NCBI GenBank assembly: GCA_014801815.1
Contig: JAAVDM010000015.1
Span: 1-58,122, forward strand
Direction of reading: 5' to 3'
Origin: Bacteroides sp.
Lineage (GTDB): Bacteria > Bacteroidota > Bacteroidia > Bacteroidales > Muribaculaceae
Length of the DNA: 58,122 bases
Shown here: in pieces, positions 25,011 through 34,132 of the stretch
Numbering within the stretch: the stretch's first letter is position 1
Layout: the number at the start of each line of letters is the position of its first letter
Notes under the pieces: generated by a model
Seen by the model: the letters and a program-made list of their open reading frames with translations, nothing else
Databases searched by the model: none
Told to the model about the DNA's origin: nothing
Position numbers and translations under genes: made by a program

Positions 25011-26336
25011 TTATTTTACGAGTACGCGCTCTACAACAGAACCTGTAGCGTCAGAGGCTTTGATTATGTAGAGACCGGGGAGAAGCTGCGAAGCATTATC
25101 TACGCTGCGGCCGGTGAGATCATAAACCTCAACTGTAGAACTCTCGAAGCCACGTGCATTGATTGTACCGTTTACAACACGTATAGTTCTGGAAGCTGAA
25201 GCTATACTGCTTACACCTACATTATTATCGACAGTATAAATCAGAATCACCTCATTATTGTAGTTATCCACAATACGGTTTCCTTCTGCATCAAGGGCGA
25301 AAATAGTTTCTTCAGGGATAACGATAGTGTATGTACCGTTCTCGGTGATAGAATTGTCAAGAGTGAGAATGCAGTTAGAGAGGTCGCTTTCGAGTGATGC
25401 AGTTGCTACGGTTGCACCATACTCATCTGTTACATTCAGTGTGCTGACAGCAACTTCGGTATCTGTATTCCATGAAGTCGTGATGTTGTCAAGGAGTGAG
25501 ACTGCAGTGCCGTTCTCGGGGTCGGAACCTAAGAATTCAAGCGGGTCAGATTCAACTACAGTATAAGTCAGTTTTGTCTCTTTGAGCTCGGTACCGTACA
25601 CAGGCATCATGTCACCGTTGATGGCATACATGGCGTTCTCCGGAATAGTAATAGTGTAGGTGCCTGGAGTTGTTATAGCCTTTGACATTTTCAGCACATA
25701 GCCGGAAGCCATGTTGCGGATAGTGGCTGTCTGTTCCATAGTTTCACCGTCCTGATTAACGACGGTTGCCTTAACACCTGACTGCCACTCGATACCGAAG
25801 AGCGGATCACCACCGCTGAGTTCAACTGAAATCTGGCTCAGACGTGTCATAGTGCTTCCCGAAGCCGGAGTAGTGTACTCAAGTACAACGGGCTCCATCG
25901 GGTCAACGGTATAAGTCAGTGTGAAAGCATCGTTCTCAGTGCCTTCAACCGGAGGAAGGGGCCAGTCCATAGCTTCCCAGTCAGGAGTATAGAAAGCACC
26001 TGCAGGCACTTCGATAGTGTATGTGCCAGCCTCGGTTATTGCTGACGAAAGACGCAGTATGAAGCCATTATTGCTGTCGGTACCCTTTACGTACGTAACC
26101 TGTGTGCCTGATGCATCATATACCGGTGCTTCAAGGCCACTCTGCCATTCCACACCTTCCGGTGCTACGCCGTCGAGCTGTAATACTACCTGTTTGAGCT
26201 GGCATACTGCACTGCCGTCGGCTGGGCTTACTGAAGCGACTGTCAGTTTATCATAAGCCTGTGCTGAAGCTGTGGCGCCGGTCAGCAACATGACTATACC
26301 GGCATAACGGCATAGATTTGAGTAGCTGTCTGTCAT
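25011..26336 (-). CDS. Secreted repeat protein with T9SS-type C-terminal tail
   Basis: The 441-residue protein has a signal peptide (ending ATASAQA-YDK). Three immunoglobulin-like repeats of about 110 residues follow, each with a GTYTIxxP strand (ITEAGTYTIEVPAG, ITTPGTYTITIPEN, ITENGTYTIVIPEE) and an entry motif such as SPADGSAV or TPASGSTM. The last 70 residues (VYDLTGRSVDNASQLLPGLYIIK ... RVLVK) fit the type A sorting domain used by the type IX secretion system. It is likely cell-surface or secreted. The ligand or role is unknown. It stands alone with its own promoter. Confidence 0.85.
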   Translation of the reverse strand: MTDSYSNLCRYAGIVMLLTGATASAQAYDKLTVASVSPADGSAVCQLKQVVLQLDGVAPEGVEWQSGLEAPVYDASGTQVTYVKGTDSNNGFILRLSSAITEAGTYTIEVPAGAFYTPDWEAMDWPLPPVEGTENDAFTLTYTVDPMEPVVLEYTTPASGSTMTRLSQISVELSGGDPLFGIEWQSGVKATVVNQDGETMEQTATIRNMASGYVLKMSKAITTPGTYTITIPENAMYAINGDMMPVYGTELKETKLTYTVVESDPLEFLGSDPENGTAVSLLDNITTSWNTDTEVAVSTLNVTDEYGATVATASLESDLSNCILTLDNSITENGTYTIVIPEETIFALDAEGNRIVDNYNNEVILIYTVDNNVGVSSIASASRTIRVVNGTINARGFESSTVEVYDLTGRSVDNASQLLPGLYIIKASDATGSVVERVLVK

Positions 26337-26384
26337 TGTCTTATTTGTTAAGTTATGATAAGTTTATTATGGGTTATCCGGCAG

Positions 26385-26415
26385 CAAAGCTACATAAAAA
26401 ATGACTAATTTACAA
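26385..26415 (-). promoter_or_regulatory. Promoter of the 25011-26336 gene
   Basis: On the minus strand TAGCTTTG (26385-26392) and TTG (26413-26415) are 20 bp apart, giving an mRNA leader of roughly 40 bases before the start at 26336. Confidence 0.65.
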
Positions 26416-26812
26416 GTAAACTATTTTCATTAATTAAAAATTAAATTATAATATACTAATAATTAGATATTTATATTTAAAATAAATAAACTCCTGAAAA
26501 AATATTATATAAATACAATTAAAAAATAAGATAAAAAATTTAAATTTGCGTCCGGAATAAGAGAGAGTCTGATTTTAACTTAGATTCACGTAAAGAAGTA
26601 TTTCCGAGGGAATTTGACAAGTTGATGAAGGAGCGTAGCGGGCTATGCGACGGATGAGACTCGGTGAGATTCACCATAAAGACTCTTCAAGTGAATGAAA
26701 AGATTTAATTTGAGTGACACCAACTTTTTATTCGTGTTAAATCCGGACATTCTCTAAATGACGGGAAAAGTTCTGTCATCAGTTTTAACTATAATTACCG
26801 CTCACATTCATT
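26416..26812. other. Non-coding gap with a GC-richer repeat candidate
   Basis: No gene is seen. Bases 26416-26540 are extremely AT-rich. A unit of about 199 bp at 26550-26748 is bounded by GTCCGGA and TCCGGAC and has a GC-richer middle (GAAGGAGCGTAGCGGGCTAT near 26627). A TAAATTTG box at 26541-26548 could serve the rightward gene at 26813, though no TTG is placed 20 bp upstream. The core looks like a dispersed repeat, but no second copy lies in this window. Confidence 0.4.
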
Positions 26813-28762
26813 ATGACCAAACACCTGCTTCTATTTTCACTGTTGGTTTTGGAGGCTACAGTTATCGAGGGTGCCGTCGCCCTTCCGGAGTACTCTTATA
26901 TGGAGGATTTCAAAGCATCTCTGCCTGCTGATGAGGCTCTTCCTGAGGGATGGGTATCTTACGGAATCGGCGAAGTTGTCGGATCAGCCTTTCAGGACTA
27001 TTTCGGTACTGACGGCGAAGGTCCGGCTTACCGTGTGTTCTCAATTGAAGGTAAAAGAGCAGCATGGAGCTGTTCGACCTTTAAATATGCCGCTGCTGCC
27101 GATGAGTGGCTTGTGACACCACCGATACATATTGATTCGGATGCAGAGGTTCTTCAGCTCAAAGCTGTCTCTTCAGGCGCTTTCGGCACTAACCGCTATC
27201 GTGTTCTCGTTTCCGAATCAGGTCAGGATCGAGACAGTTTCCGTCCCACGCCGTTGCTTAACACCACCCTTACGGGTTGGGAAACAGAAGTGCGGTCGAA
27301 ATATTCTTACATAGCTCTTAACGGTTATGCCGGTAAAGATGTGTGTTTCGCTTTCGTCAACCGCAGTGAGGATACAGGTCTTCTCGGCTTTACCGATATT
27401 GCCGTTGCTCCTTATATAGCTGATGTCACCGACCTTACTCCATCGGTACTGCCTGCAGGTTCAGAGGTCGATATAGTGTTAAACACGAGTTTCCGCACAC
27501 CGGCCGAAGTCAGCGGTATCATAGCTGAACTGCAATATAACGGTCAGACATTGACACAGCAATATGATCAGTCTATCACTATAAACGGTACCCGTATCGC
27601 TGTCACTTTTGAGGGTCTGACTGTACCGGAGGGCGGCCTTTCTTATACTGTGACACTCACACCTATGTTTGAAGGTGCCGCACCTACTGTCGTAACCGGT
27701 GAGATTGGAACCCCCACTACCTCCTATCCGGCTGTGGCCGTAATTGAAGAGTTCACCGGCACATGGTGTACCTATTGTCCGCGCGGAGCCGCATTCATGA
27801 ATTATTATTCCGATCACTATGACGGACTTGACGGACAGATAAAGGCTATCGGTATCGCTCTGCACAGTATCAACGACCCTATGCTCATGGACAATGATTC
27901 TTATCTGAACGATGCCTATAATATCTCAGGGTGTAGTGGTTATCCTTCGGCTTTCTTCAACCGTATGCAGCTCGGCGACCCTTCGGATGAATATATTGTG
28001 GAGAATATAGCTTCTACCCGCAGCAACTCCCGTATAACAATCGAAAGCGTGGATTATACGCAAAACGGTGATATGACCGTTAATTATCAGATAGAAAATT
28101 CTTACTCGAAGAGCGACATGAACCAGCGTGTCGCTATAGTGATGATTGAGAATGACGTGCGTGGTGACAATGCTTCTTATAACCAGACTAATGGCTTGTC
28201 AGGCGTATCGCAGGCTGCTGTTGAGAATACTTACGGAGAGGCTCTCTGGCCTTACTTCCGTTTTTACGCTGAACAGAAGAGCATAGTACCCTACACAGAG
28301 ATGGTATATAACCATGTGGCACGCGGTATCTGGCCTGACTATTACGGCGAACTGTTCAATGACCCCTGTCAGGCTGAGGTGGGAATCCATAAGACAATGG
28401 CTATTGATATGCCCTCGCAGGTAATGAATCCTGACAATACCGCTGTTGTGGCTCTTCTTCTTGACGGCGACACAGGCTATGTGCTCAGTGCCGATGAACT
28501 TGATGCCGAACACTACAATACGTCAGGAATTAATGCCGTTAACCGTGCCGGTAGCACACTTTCCGTATCCGGTGATATGCTTGAGGCGTATGTCGCTGAC
28601 GACAGCCGTCTTGATGTATTTTCAGCCGACGGAACTTTGCTTCTGAACCGTATTCTCACACCGGGTCACAATTGTATTGATCTTTCAGCCTTGCGTGGTT
28701 TTGTAATTCTTCGTCTTACCGGAGCTGACGGCAGTGTATCGGTACACCGTCATATTTTCTGA
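26813..28762 (+). CDS. Omp28-family secreted protein with T9SS-like tail
   Basis: The 649-residue protein has a signal peptide, a jelly-roll-like N-terminal part (MEDFKASLPADEALPEGWVS; residues 28-195), a short Ig-like region, then an Omp28-type thioredoxin-fold domain starting near residue 310. The redox-like motif is Cys319-Thr-Tyr-Cys322 (TGTWCTYCPRG). The last 75 residues resemble a T9SS sorting domain (LDVFSADGTLLLNRILTPGHNCIDLS). Omp28 proteins are outer-membrane or surface proteins of Bacteroidetes; thiol oxidoreductase activity is suggested by the CxxC but not shown. It is followed 43 bp later by the 1113-residue surface protein, probably one operon. Confidence 0.86.
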   Translation: MTKHLLLFSLLVLEATVIEGAVALPEYSYMEDFKASLPADEALPEGWVSYGIGEVVGSAFQDYFGTDGEGPAYRVFSIEGKRAAWSCSTFKYAAAADEWLVTPPIHIDSDAEVLQLKAVSSGAFGTNRYRVLVSESGQDRDSFRPTPLLNTTLTGWETEVRSKYSYIALNGYAGKDVCFAFVNRSEDTGLLGFTDIAVAPYIADVTDLTPSVLPAGSEVDIVLNTSFRTPAEVSGIIAELQYNGQTLTQQYDQSITINGTRIAVTFEGLTVPEGGLSYTVTLTPMFEGAAPTVVTGEIGTPTTSYPAVAVIEEFTGTWCTYCPRGAAFMNYYSDHYDGLDGQIKAIGIALHSINDPMLMDNDSYLNDAYNISGCSGYPSAFFNRMQLGDPSDEYIVENIASTRSNSRITIESVDYTQNGDMTVNYQIENSYSKSDMNQRVAIVMIENDVRGDNASYNQTNGLSGVSQAAVENTYGEALWPYFRFYAEQKSIVPYTEMVYNHVARGIWPDYYGELFNDPCQAEVGIHKTMAIDMPSQVMNPDNTAVVALLLDGDTGYVLSADELDAEHYNTSGINAVNRAGSTLSVSGDMLEAYVADDSRLDVFSADGTLLLNRILTPGHNCIDLSALRGFVILRLTGADGSVSVHRHIF

Positions 28763-28805
28763 GCGTTCTATTGTGACATAATATTCAACTGACATAACTA
28801 CTGAA

Positions 28806-31800
28806 ATGAAAAAATCGACATTTAACGGACTTCTTCCGGTAGCGCTTATGGCGGCTGCCGGATCTATAACGCCGGCTGTGGCTAATGTGCCGTTCCCGGA
28901 TGTTGAGCGTCCTGAACGTGGCGCTCCCGACGGCTTTGTCCGGCCCGGAGGTAATCTTATGAAACGTTCACCCGCCGCAGTGCTGCGTGAGGCAGCTCCT
29001 CAGGGACAGTTGCTGCAGGGTTATCAGAATACAAGCGTTTACGGTGTGCCGCGCGGTATGTACCGTATGACCACCGATGCAGAGCTGGAGTTTACTTTCA
29101 TTGATGATTACAGCGCAGCCGGTTATACCCTTAATACAGGTTGGCTGCGTGAGGGACGTCTGTGTGTGTTGGCGGAACTTTCTTTCTTCGATATAGCTGA
29201 TTTACGCTTCCTCGAGATTGATCCTTATACCGGATACATATACGAAGATAAAAAGATTGATATTTACGATCCGGTCACCACTTTCCCCAACTATCTGCCG
29301 GCTTACTGGTCAAGTGCGTATGACCCCTCGACAGATAAGGTGTATGGTTACACCTCTTCGGAGAACGGTATGGGCTATGCCTATTTCTCGGCTCCCGGCA
29401 ATGACCCTACGCAGACTGTGTGCGTGTATACACCCGATTACCGGGAAATCTGTGTGTCGCTGGCGTTCAACCCGGATGACGGTATGCTCTATGGTATCAA
29501 CCGTAACGATGATTTCGTACAGGTAAATCCCGCTACGGGAGAACAGACTACGATTATGCCTACCGGTCTGAGTAGCCGTTACGCTATTGCCGGAATGCTG
29601 TATCTGCCGGAATCAAAGAAATTTATTCTGGAGACAATCGAGACAGACTATACATACGCTATTGCGGAAATAGACCTTACTACAAAAACTATCACAACGC
29701 TGAGCTACTTCGACAATTTCGAGCAGTTCCCGTTCCTATATATGGTTGATGCCGTAGATGACCCGGCTCCGATGCGCGCTCCTGAACTGGATGAAGCCAG
29801 ATTCAACCATGCTGCCGGTACAGGCGTACTCTCTTATTTCGTACCGACTGAATATTTTGTCGGAGGTACGGTTTTGGGAGATATGAATTGGTATTCTCTG
29901 CTTGACGATAAGGTTTACTCCGAAGGTACTACAACTGCAGGCGATATAGTGTCTGTGGAGATTGATGGTATTGAACCCGGTGAACATAAATTTAGCTTTT
30001 ATGTGGAGCAGGACGGCCGGAAAAGTGCGGTGTCCAGTATGAGTCGCTTCGTTGGATATGATGAGCCTAATACGCCTGAAGATGTTACGCTCGGTGAGAC
30101 TCGTATCGAATGGAGTCCTGTGACACGTTGTGTCAATAACGGCTATCTTGATATCGCCTCTCTGAAGTATCATGTATATGTCAATGGTGAGGAAGTAGGC
30201 GTTACGTCTGACACTTATCTCGACTATACACTGCCTGCTGATAAGCCATACGCCTCATACTATGCTACGGTAGTAGCTGACAATATGGGCTGTCTGTCGG
30301 GTTCGGGACGTTCGGACAGTATCCGTTTCGGTGCACCGTGGGAGCCGGATTTTGAAATTGCTCCGACTGTTGCCGATGCTTATGTATGTTCGGCTTTCGA
30401 CCTTAATCAGGATAATAACTACTGGGATTTTTATGAATATAGCGATGCTCCTGGAACCGGTTATTTCGCCGGTCCTTACGGTAATGGGGTGGCATGTGAC
30501 GACTGGTTCTTTATGCCTCCGATGCTGCTTGATGACACAAGCGTTACCTATGAGATCAGCTATGAGTTAGGCAACTTCTCAACATGGTATCCTGATATAG
30601 AGGTTGGTGTCTATCTGAACAACTCATTTGATCCGAGAGCTGTAAGTACAACACTCCGTGAAAAGAGCGTTGTGAATAATACCAAACAGTACGATACTTA
30701 TACGCACCGTTTTGTTATTTCGGAACCCGGTGTTTACTATCTGACATTCTATAGTGATGCCGAACCTTATGCTGTAGGTCTGCGTCTGTGTCACATTAAA
30801 GTTTCCAAACTCAACGCAGTTACCGAGCTGCCTGCTGAAGTCACCGGTCTTACCGTAGTTGGTGCTCCTAAGGGTGAACTGAAGGCTCTTGTTGACTTCG
30901 ACATGCCTTCTGTATATATCACCGGTGAAGAGATACCTGCTTCTACCGTGATAGATGTACAGCTTTCGCTTGACGGAACCACTGTTACCGCCTCAGGAGC
31001 TCCGGGCGAACATATCAGTATGGAGATTCCTTCGCAGCAAGGATTCAACCATATTGAGGTAGTGGCCTCTATTGACGGTGTGGAAGGACAGCGTAGTTTC
31101 GCCGATGTGTTCACCGGTGTTGATGTGCCCGGTCCGATAAGCTCTATAGATGGTTATGTCACTGAGGACAACCTTTCTCTGGTAGCTCGCTGGACGGCTC
31201 CGACTGAGAGTGAGAACGGTTATTACTTTGACCCGGCTGATGTGGTCTATAACCTTATGGAGTTTGGTGAAGATGGTTGGGAAGTAGTAGAGGTACTTGG
31301 TAAGAATGTGTTTGAATACACTTATACTGTACCTGAAGGCTCCACTCTTGCCACTACCCGCATCGGTATAGCTGCGTCGACTGTTGCCGGATGCTGTTCG
31401 ACTGTAGGCTGGCTGACTGACGCTCTCGGCAAACCATACGACCTCCCGGTACTTGAGGATTTCAAAGATGCTTCATTCCAGTACGGTCCTATACGTATCA
31501 TTCGTCTTGATGATAATTATGTTGATGCCGAGTGGGGTGTTGTTAACCCGCGACTGATTGACCCCACGATGGAAGTGCCTTCTGAAGTATCATGTTACGG
31601 ACGCTCCGAAGGTCCGACTCAGTATGGTATGCTGATGCTTCCGAAGTTTAATCTTGAGGGGGTGACCAACCCCGGTATTGTCTTCAACTGCTGGACCGGT
31701 TCGAGAGCTGCGGACGTAACTGTATATGGTATGACGTTTGAGTCGAATGATTTTATTGAAATCGGCAAATTCCCTCTCAATGGTTCAGGCTGGGAGTCGG

Positions 31801-32147
31801 TTGAACTTCCTTTCCCTGCCGAAATGGTAGGTAAGAAGTGGGTAGCTATCTATATTGATGCTTATTTCCCGACAGAGAACCACTATGCCCTCTTCTCCAG
31901 CTACGAGGTTCGTGGAAACGTCAGCGGTGTTCAGGACGTTAAGGCCGAAGGTGGCTGGGTACTCCCTGCTTACGGTGAGATAATAGTCGAAGGTCTGGCC
32001 GGTAAAACTGCTGCTGTCTACACTCTTGATGGCCGTACAGTATGGTTGACTGACGCTATAGAATCTGACCGTCTGAGCATACCCGTAGCTTCCGGTATGT
32101 ACATTGTCCGTGTCGGTGAGACTTCACTCAAAGTCATTGTTAAGTAA
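28806..32147 (+). CDS. Large secreted multidomain protein with T9SS-type tail
   Basis: The 1113-residue protein begins with a signal peptide (MKKSTFNGLLPVALMAAAGSI). Residues 60-320 look like a beta-propeller (AYWSSAYDPSTDKVYGYTSS, VSLAFNPDDGMLYGINRN). Fibronectin III-like and jelly-roll segments follow (SPVTRCVNNGYLDIASLKYHV near 440; NNYWDFYEYSDAPGTGYF near 535; a second jelly-roll near 875-1050). The last 75 residues (VYTLDGRTVWLTDAIESDRL ... VASGMYIVRVG) fit a type A T9SS sorting domain. It is probably displayed with the Omp28 protein encoded just upstream. No enzymatic motif is recognised. Confidence 0.83.
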   Translation: MKKSTFNGLLPVALMAAAGSITPAVANVPFPDVERPERGAPDGFVRPGGNLMKRSPAAVLREAAPQGQLLQGYQNTSVYGVPRGMYRMTTDAELEFTFIDDYSAAGYTLNTGWLREGRLCVLAELSFFDIADLRFLEIDPYTGYIYEDKKIDIYDPVTTFPNYLPAYWSSAYDPSTDKVYGYTSSENGMGYAYFSAPGNDPTQTVCVYTPDYREICVSLAFNPDDGMLYGINRNDDFVQVNPATGEQTTIMPTGLSSRYAIAGMLYLPESKKFILETIETDYTYAIAEIDLTTKTITTLSYFDNFEQFPFLYMVDAVDDPAPMRAPELDEARFNHAAGTGVLSYFVPTEYFVGGTVLGDMNWYSLLDDKVYSEGTTTAGDIVSVEIDGIEPGEHKFSFYVEQDGRKSAVSSMSRFVGYDEPNTPEDVTLGETRIEWSPVTRCVNNGYLDIASLKYHVYVNGEEVGVTSDTYLDYTLPADKPYASYYATVVADNMGCLSGSGRSDSIRFGAPWEPDFEIAPTVADAYVCSAFDLNQDNNYWDFYEYSDAPGTGYFAGPYGNGVACDDWFFMPPMLLDDTSVTYEISYELGNFSTWYPDIEVGVYLNNSFDPRAVSTTLREKSVVNNTKQYDTYTHRFVISEPGVYYLTFYSDAEPYAVGLRLCHIKVSKLNAVTELPAEVTGLTVVGAPKGELKALVDFDMPSVYITGEEIPASTVIDVQLSLDGTTVTASGAPGEHISMEIPSQQGFNHIEVVASIDGVEGQRSFADVFTGVDVPGPISSIDGYVTEDNLSLVARWTAPTESENGYYFDPADVVYNLMEFGEDGWEVVEVLGKNVFEYTYTVPEGSTLATTRIGIAASTVAGCCSTVGWLTDALGKPYDLPVLEDFKDASFQYGPIRIIRLDDNYVDAEWGVVNPRLIDPTMEVPSEVSCYGRSEGPTQYGMLMLPKFNLEGVTNPGIVFNCWTGSRAADVTVYGMTFESNDFIEIGKFPLNGSGWESVELPFPAEMVGKKWVAIYIDAYFPTENHYALFSSYEVRGNVSGVQDVKAEGGWVLPAYGEIIVEGLAGKTAAVYTLDGRTVWLTDAIESDRLSIPVASGMYIVRVGETSLKVIVK

Positions 32148-32211
32148 ATACAGTAGCCATCGGTCTTAACTATTCCGGTTACTATTGCTTACATGACTCA
32201 TTTATGAAATT

Positions 32212-32256
32212 ATGACTCTTGAAAGTTTTATGATTGCTTTCAAGGGTCATATTTTT
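32212..32256 (+). terminator. Terminator after the surface-protein operon
   Basis: ATGACTCTTGAAAG at 32212-32225 pairs with CTTTCAAGGGTCAT at 32237-32250 (one mismatch) over an 11-base loop, followed by ATTTTTAAT. It lies 65 bp after the stop. Confidence 0.75.
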
Positions 32257-32319
32257 AATATTCTTTTTTGTACTGTTTCCTGCCGTATTAACTTTTGAAC
32301 CTGAATTACATTATAATAA

Positions 32320-32514
32320 TAAGTAGCTCTTAAAAATTAATGAACATATAAAACGCAGATATTTTTGAGGCGATTCGGACGCGGAGCAAAGGAGAATACT
32401 TCAGTATTCGACTGAGTGACAAGTCCGAAGCGGCCAGAAATAACAAGTTTTATTGTTCAAGATTCAAGGACTTTACCTCAAAACATGTATCGTTTAATTT
32501 TTAAGAGCTACTTA
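32320..32514. repeat. 195-bp MITE-like repeat, copy 2
   Basis: Terminal inverted repeats are TAAGTAGCTCTTAAAAATTA (32320-32339) and its near-perfect complement ending at 32514. The reverse complement matches the unit at 11704-11898 along its length, with scattered differences. It occupies most of the gap between the terminator and the Fur-family gene. Confidence 0.78.
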
Positions 32515-32550
32515 TGATTAAACTGTAAACACCTTATCTCCGATTATCGT

Positions 32551-32976
32551 ATGACTGATCCAGTTAATATATTGACAGAGGCGGGTATAAAACCTACTTC
32601 CAATCGACTCCTTGTGTTGCGGACTCTCCTTGATGCTCCGTCACCTCTTAGCCTTATCGAACTGGAGACAGAACTTGAAACTGTCGAACGTTCAAGTATT
32701 CTGCGTGTCCTTACTCTATTTCTCGACCGTAATCTTGTCCACAATCTCGAAGATGGTCGTGGTATCGAGAAATACGAAATCTGTCACGGCGATAAACATT
32801 GCTCTGTTGACGATATGCATCCGCATTTCTATTGCGAGTGCTGTAACAAGGTCTACTGTTTCGAAGAATTGAATATACCTGACCTCCCTTTGCCCGCTGA
32901 CTTCAAAGTCCGTACCATAAACTTCATGCTGAAAGGTGTCTGCCCCGACTGTCGCAAATCCCCACATACTATCTGA
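32551..32976 (+). CDS. Fur-family transcriptional regulator
   Basis: The 141-residue protein has an N-terminal winged helix (ILTEAGIKPTSNRLLVLRTL ... SSILRVLTLFLDRNLVHNL) and a C-terminal metal-binding dimerisation domain. Metal-ligand residues include KHCSVDDMHPHFYCECCNKVYC and the C-terminal CPDC, matching the structural zinc Cys4 layout. It is a ferric uptake or related (Zur/PerR-like) regulator; the metal cannot be fixed by sequence. It is not adjacent to a clear metal-transport gene. Confidence 0.87.
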   Translation: MTDPVNILTEAGIKPTSNRLLVLRTLLDAPSPLSLIELETELETVERSSILRVLTLFLDRNLVHNLEDGRGIEKYEICHGDKHCSVDDMHPHFYCECCNKVYCFEELNIPDLPLPADFKVRTINFMLKGVCPDCRKSPHTI

Positions 32977-33039
32977 TATGAAGATTAATTAAAATAAACC
33001 TATTTAGTTATTTTAACATTCAACTTCTTATCTATTGAG

Positions 33040-33068
33040 TTGTCATGACAGATAAATAGTTAATTTTG
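33040..33068 (+). promoter_or_regulatory. Toxin-antitoxin promoter with embedded operator
   Basis: TTG at 33040-33042 and TAATTTTG at 33061-33068 are 18 bp apart, upstream of the antitoxin ATG at 33092. The 10-bp perfect palindrome TGTCATGACA (33041-33050) lies between the elements and overlaps the TTG, a good site for autorepression. Confidence 0.6.
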
Positions 33069-33091
33069 TAAATCAAGAAACAGTTAAAAGT

Positions 33092-33292
33092 ATGGACTAT
33101 ACACTCACCTTAAATTCTGATGAAGATTACCGTCTTATAAAAAAACTTCTGAAAGCTTTCGACGGTGCTTCTATACAGCCTGTTCAGAAGACTACATCGG
33201 TTATTGAAGAGGCACTTGAAGAGGTCAAGACTGGACAAATAGTTGGTCCCTTTAAGTCTACCTGCGAACTTATGAATGACCTTCTTAGCTAA
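33092..33292 (+). CDS. Antitoxin of a RelBE/YafQ-type module
   Basis: The 66-residue acidic-basic protein (MDYTLTLNSDEDYRLIKKLL ... VIEEALEEVKTGQIVGPFKS) fits the small antitoxins that precede YafQ-like toxins in Bacteroidetes (similar to DUF2683 proteins). It ends in the TAATG overlap with the toxin remnant. With the toxin broken, the antitoxin may persist as an autoregulator or anti-addiction factor. Confidence 0.75.
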   Translation: MDYTLTLNSDEDYRLIKKLLKAFDGASIQPVQKTTSVIEEALEEVKTGQIVGPFKSTCELMNDLLS

Positions 33293-33550
33293 TGTATACT
33301 CTCACACGTACTAACAGCTTTAAGAAATCTTTTAAACGCTGTTTAAAAAGGGGATTAAATATAGAGGCATTTTTTATCAACTACGGGTACATTACCACCT
33401 GAATATAGGCCGCATAAATTGAGTTCCAGATTTAATTTTGCATGGGAATGTCATATCGAAGCCGATTGGCTTCTTGTGTGGCAACAGGATGATGAGGAAC
33501 TAATATTGTTGTTAATAACAACTGGCACACATGCAGATATTTTTGGCTAA
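33292..33550 (+). pseudogene. YafQ/RelE-type toxin, frameshifted and internally shortened
   Basis: From ATG 33292 the frame gives MYTLTRTNSFKKSFKRCLKR and stops at 33400. A second frame from 33383 gives TGTLPPEYRPHKLSSRF, then WECHIEADWLLVWQQDDEEL and ITTGTHADIFG, ending at TAA 33548-33550. Both parts match YafQ-family toxins (including the WECHI and DWLLVW motifs), but a stretch of around a dozen residues between them is missing and the frame is shifted. The toxin is therefore dead. Confidence 0.8.
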
Positions 33551-33705
33551 TGCTAAATAATTGGCTTATTAGTGAATTAATGATAAAATTAGAAAAACTC
33601 TGTATTGTTCTGTGAAATTAGATGTTCTGTGTCTCCTTAGCGGCGATGTTCTCGGCGAGCAAAGTGAGCTGTTCTCGTGATGTTCCCTTAAAATAACAAA
33701 GTCAG

Positions 33706-33748
33706 AAAAAGCGGGAGTGGATATCAATTGATATCTCCTCTTGCTTTT
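33706..33748 (+). terminator. Terminator-like hairpin before the capsule switch
   Basis: The palindrome GATATCAATTGATATC (33720-33735) forms the stem core, extended outward by GAG/CTC and AAAAGC/GCTTTT pairs and ending in a T-run. It would stop transcription entering from the left. Confidence 0.5.
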
Positions 33749-33758
33749 AATTTATCAA

Positions 33759-33985
33759 TATCTCTTAGTTAGAGAGTGTGATGATAAAATAAATACTGAA
33801 TAACAACGCTTTATAAGAGCGCAATTAGAGGATTTGTTAAACAAATTACAAAAAAGCATTATAAGATTGTTTTAATTGGAGTCACTTTACAGCATGAAAA
33901 TCGTTTTTAAAGCATAGATATAGCGCGTATTTAAAATTTTATTATTAACTTTGCGTTTACAAATAGTATCTCTAACTAAGAGATA
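33759..33985. repeat. Invertible promoter segment (17-bp inverted repeats)
   Basis: TATCTCTTAGTTAGAGA at 33759-33775 is the perfect complement of 33969-33985. The 193 bp between hold no gene but carry a promoter box near the right arm that points out to the upxY leader. This is the arrangement of phase-variable capsule promoters of Bacteroidales, flipped by serine or tyrosine site-specific recombinases. In the written orientation the switch is on. No invertase gene is in the window. Confidence 0.75.
33946..33953 (+). promoter_or_regulatory. Capsule promoter -7 box inside the invertible segment
   Basis: TAACTTTG fits the -7 consensus and sits 15 bp left of the right inverted repeat, so transcription would start just inside the segment and cross the repeat. 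The -33 region has no clear TTG, which suggests a weak or activator-dependent promoter. Confidence 0.6.
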
Positions 33986-34101
33986 CTTAAAAGTAGAGTC
34001 GCTTCCGGCGTCTTTCCGGAGCGATACAACCACCGGGAAAGCTCCTGTATAGGCTCCTCCCTGAGATCCGAAACCATCGTAGACGGACGGTTGTGAATGA
34101 T

Positions 34102-34132
34102 GCGTGACAATGACTGTAAAATGTTGTCACGC
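34102..34132 (+). promoter_or_regulatory. Leader hairpin before upxY
   Basis: GCGTGACAA (34102-34110) pairs perfectly with TTGTCACGC (34124-34132) over a 13-base loop, ending 8 bases before the upxY start. The wider leader (33986-34140) contains another possible stem around GCTTCCGG/CCGGAGC. UpxY-type factors act on such 5' leaders, so this may be a recruitment or pause signal, or may limit upxY translation. Confidence 0.5.
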
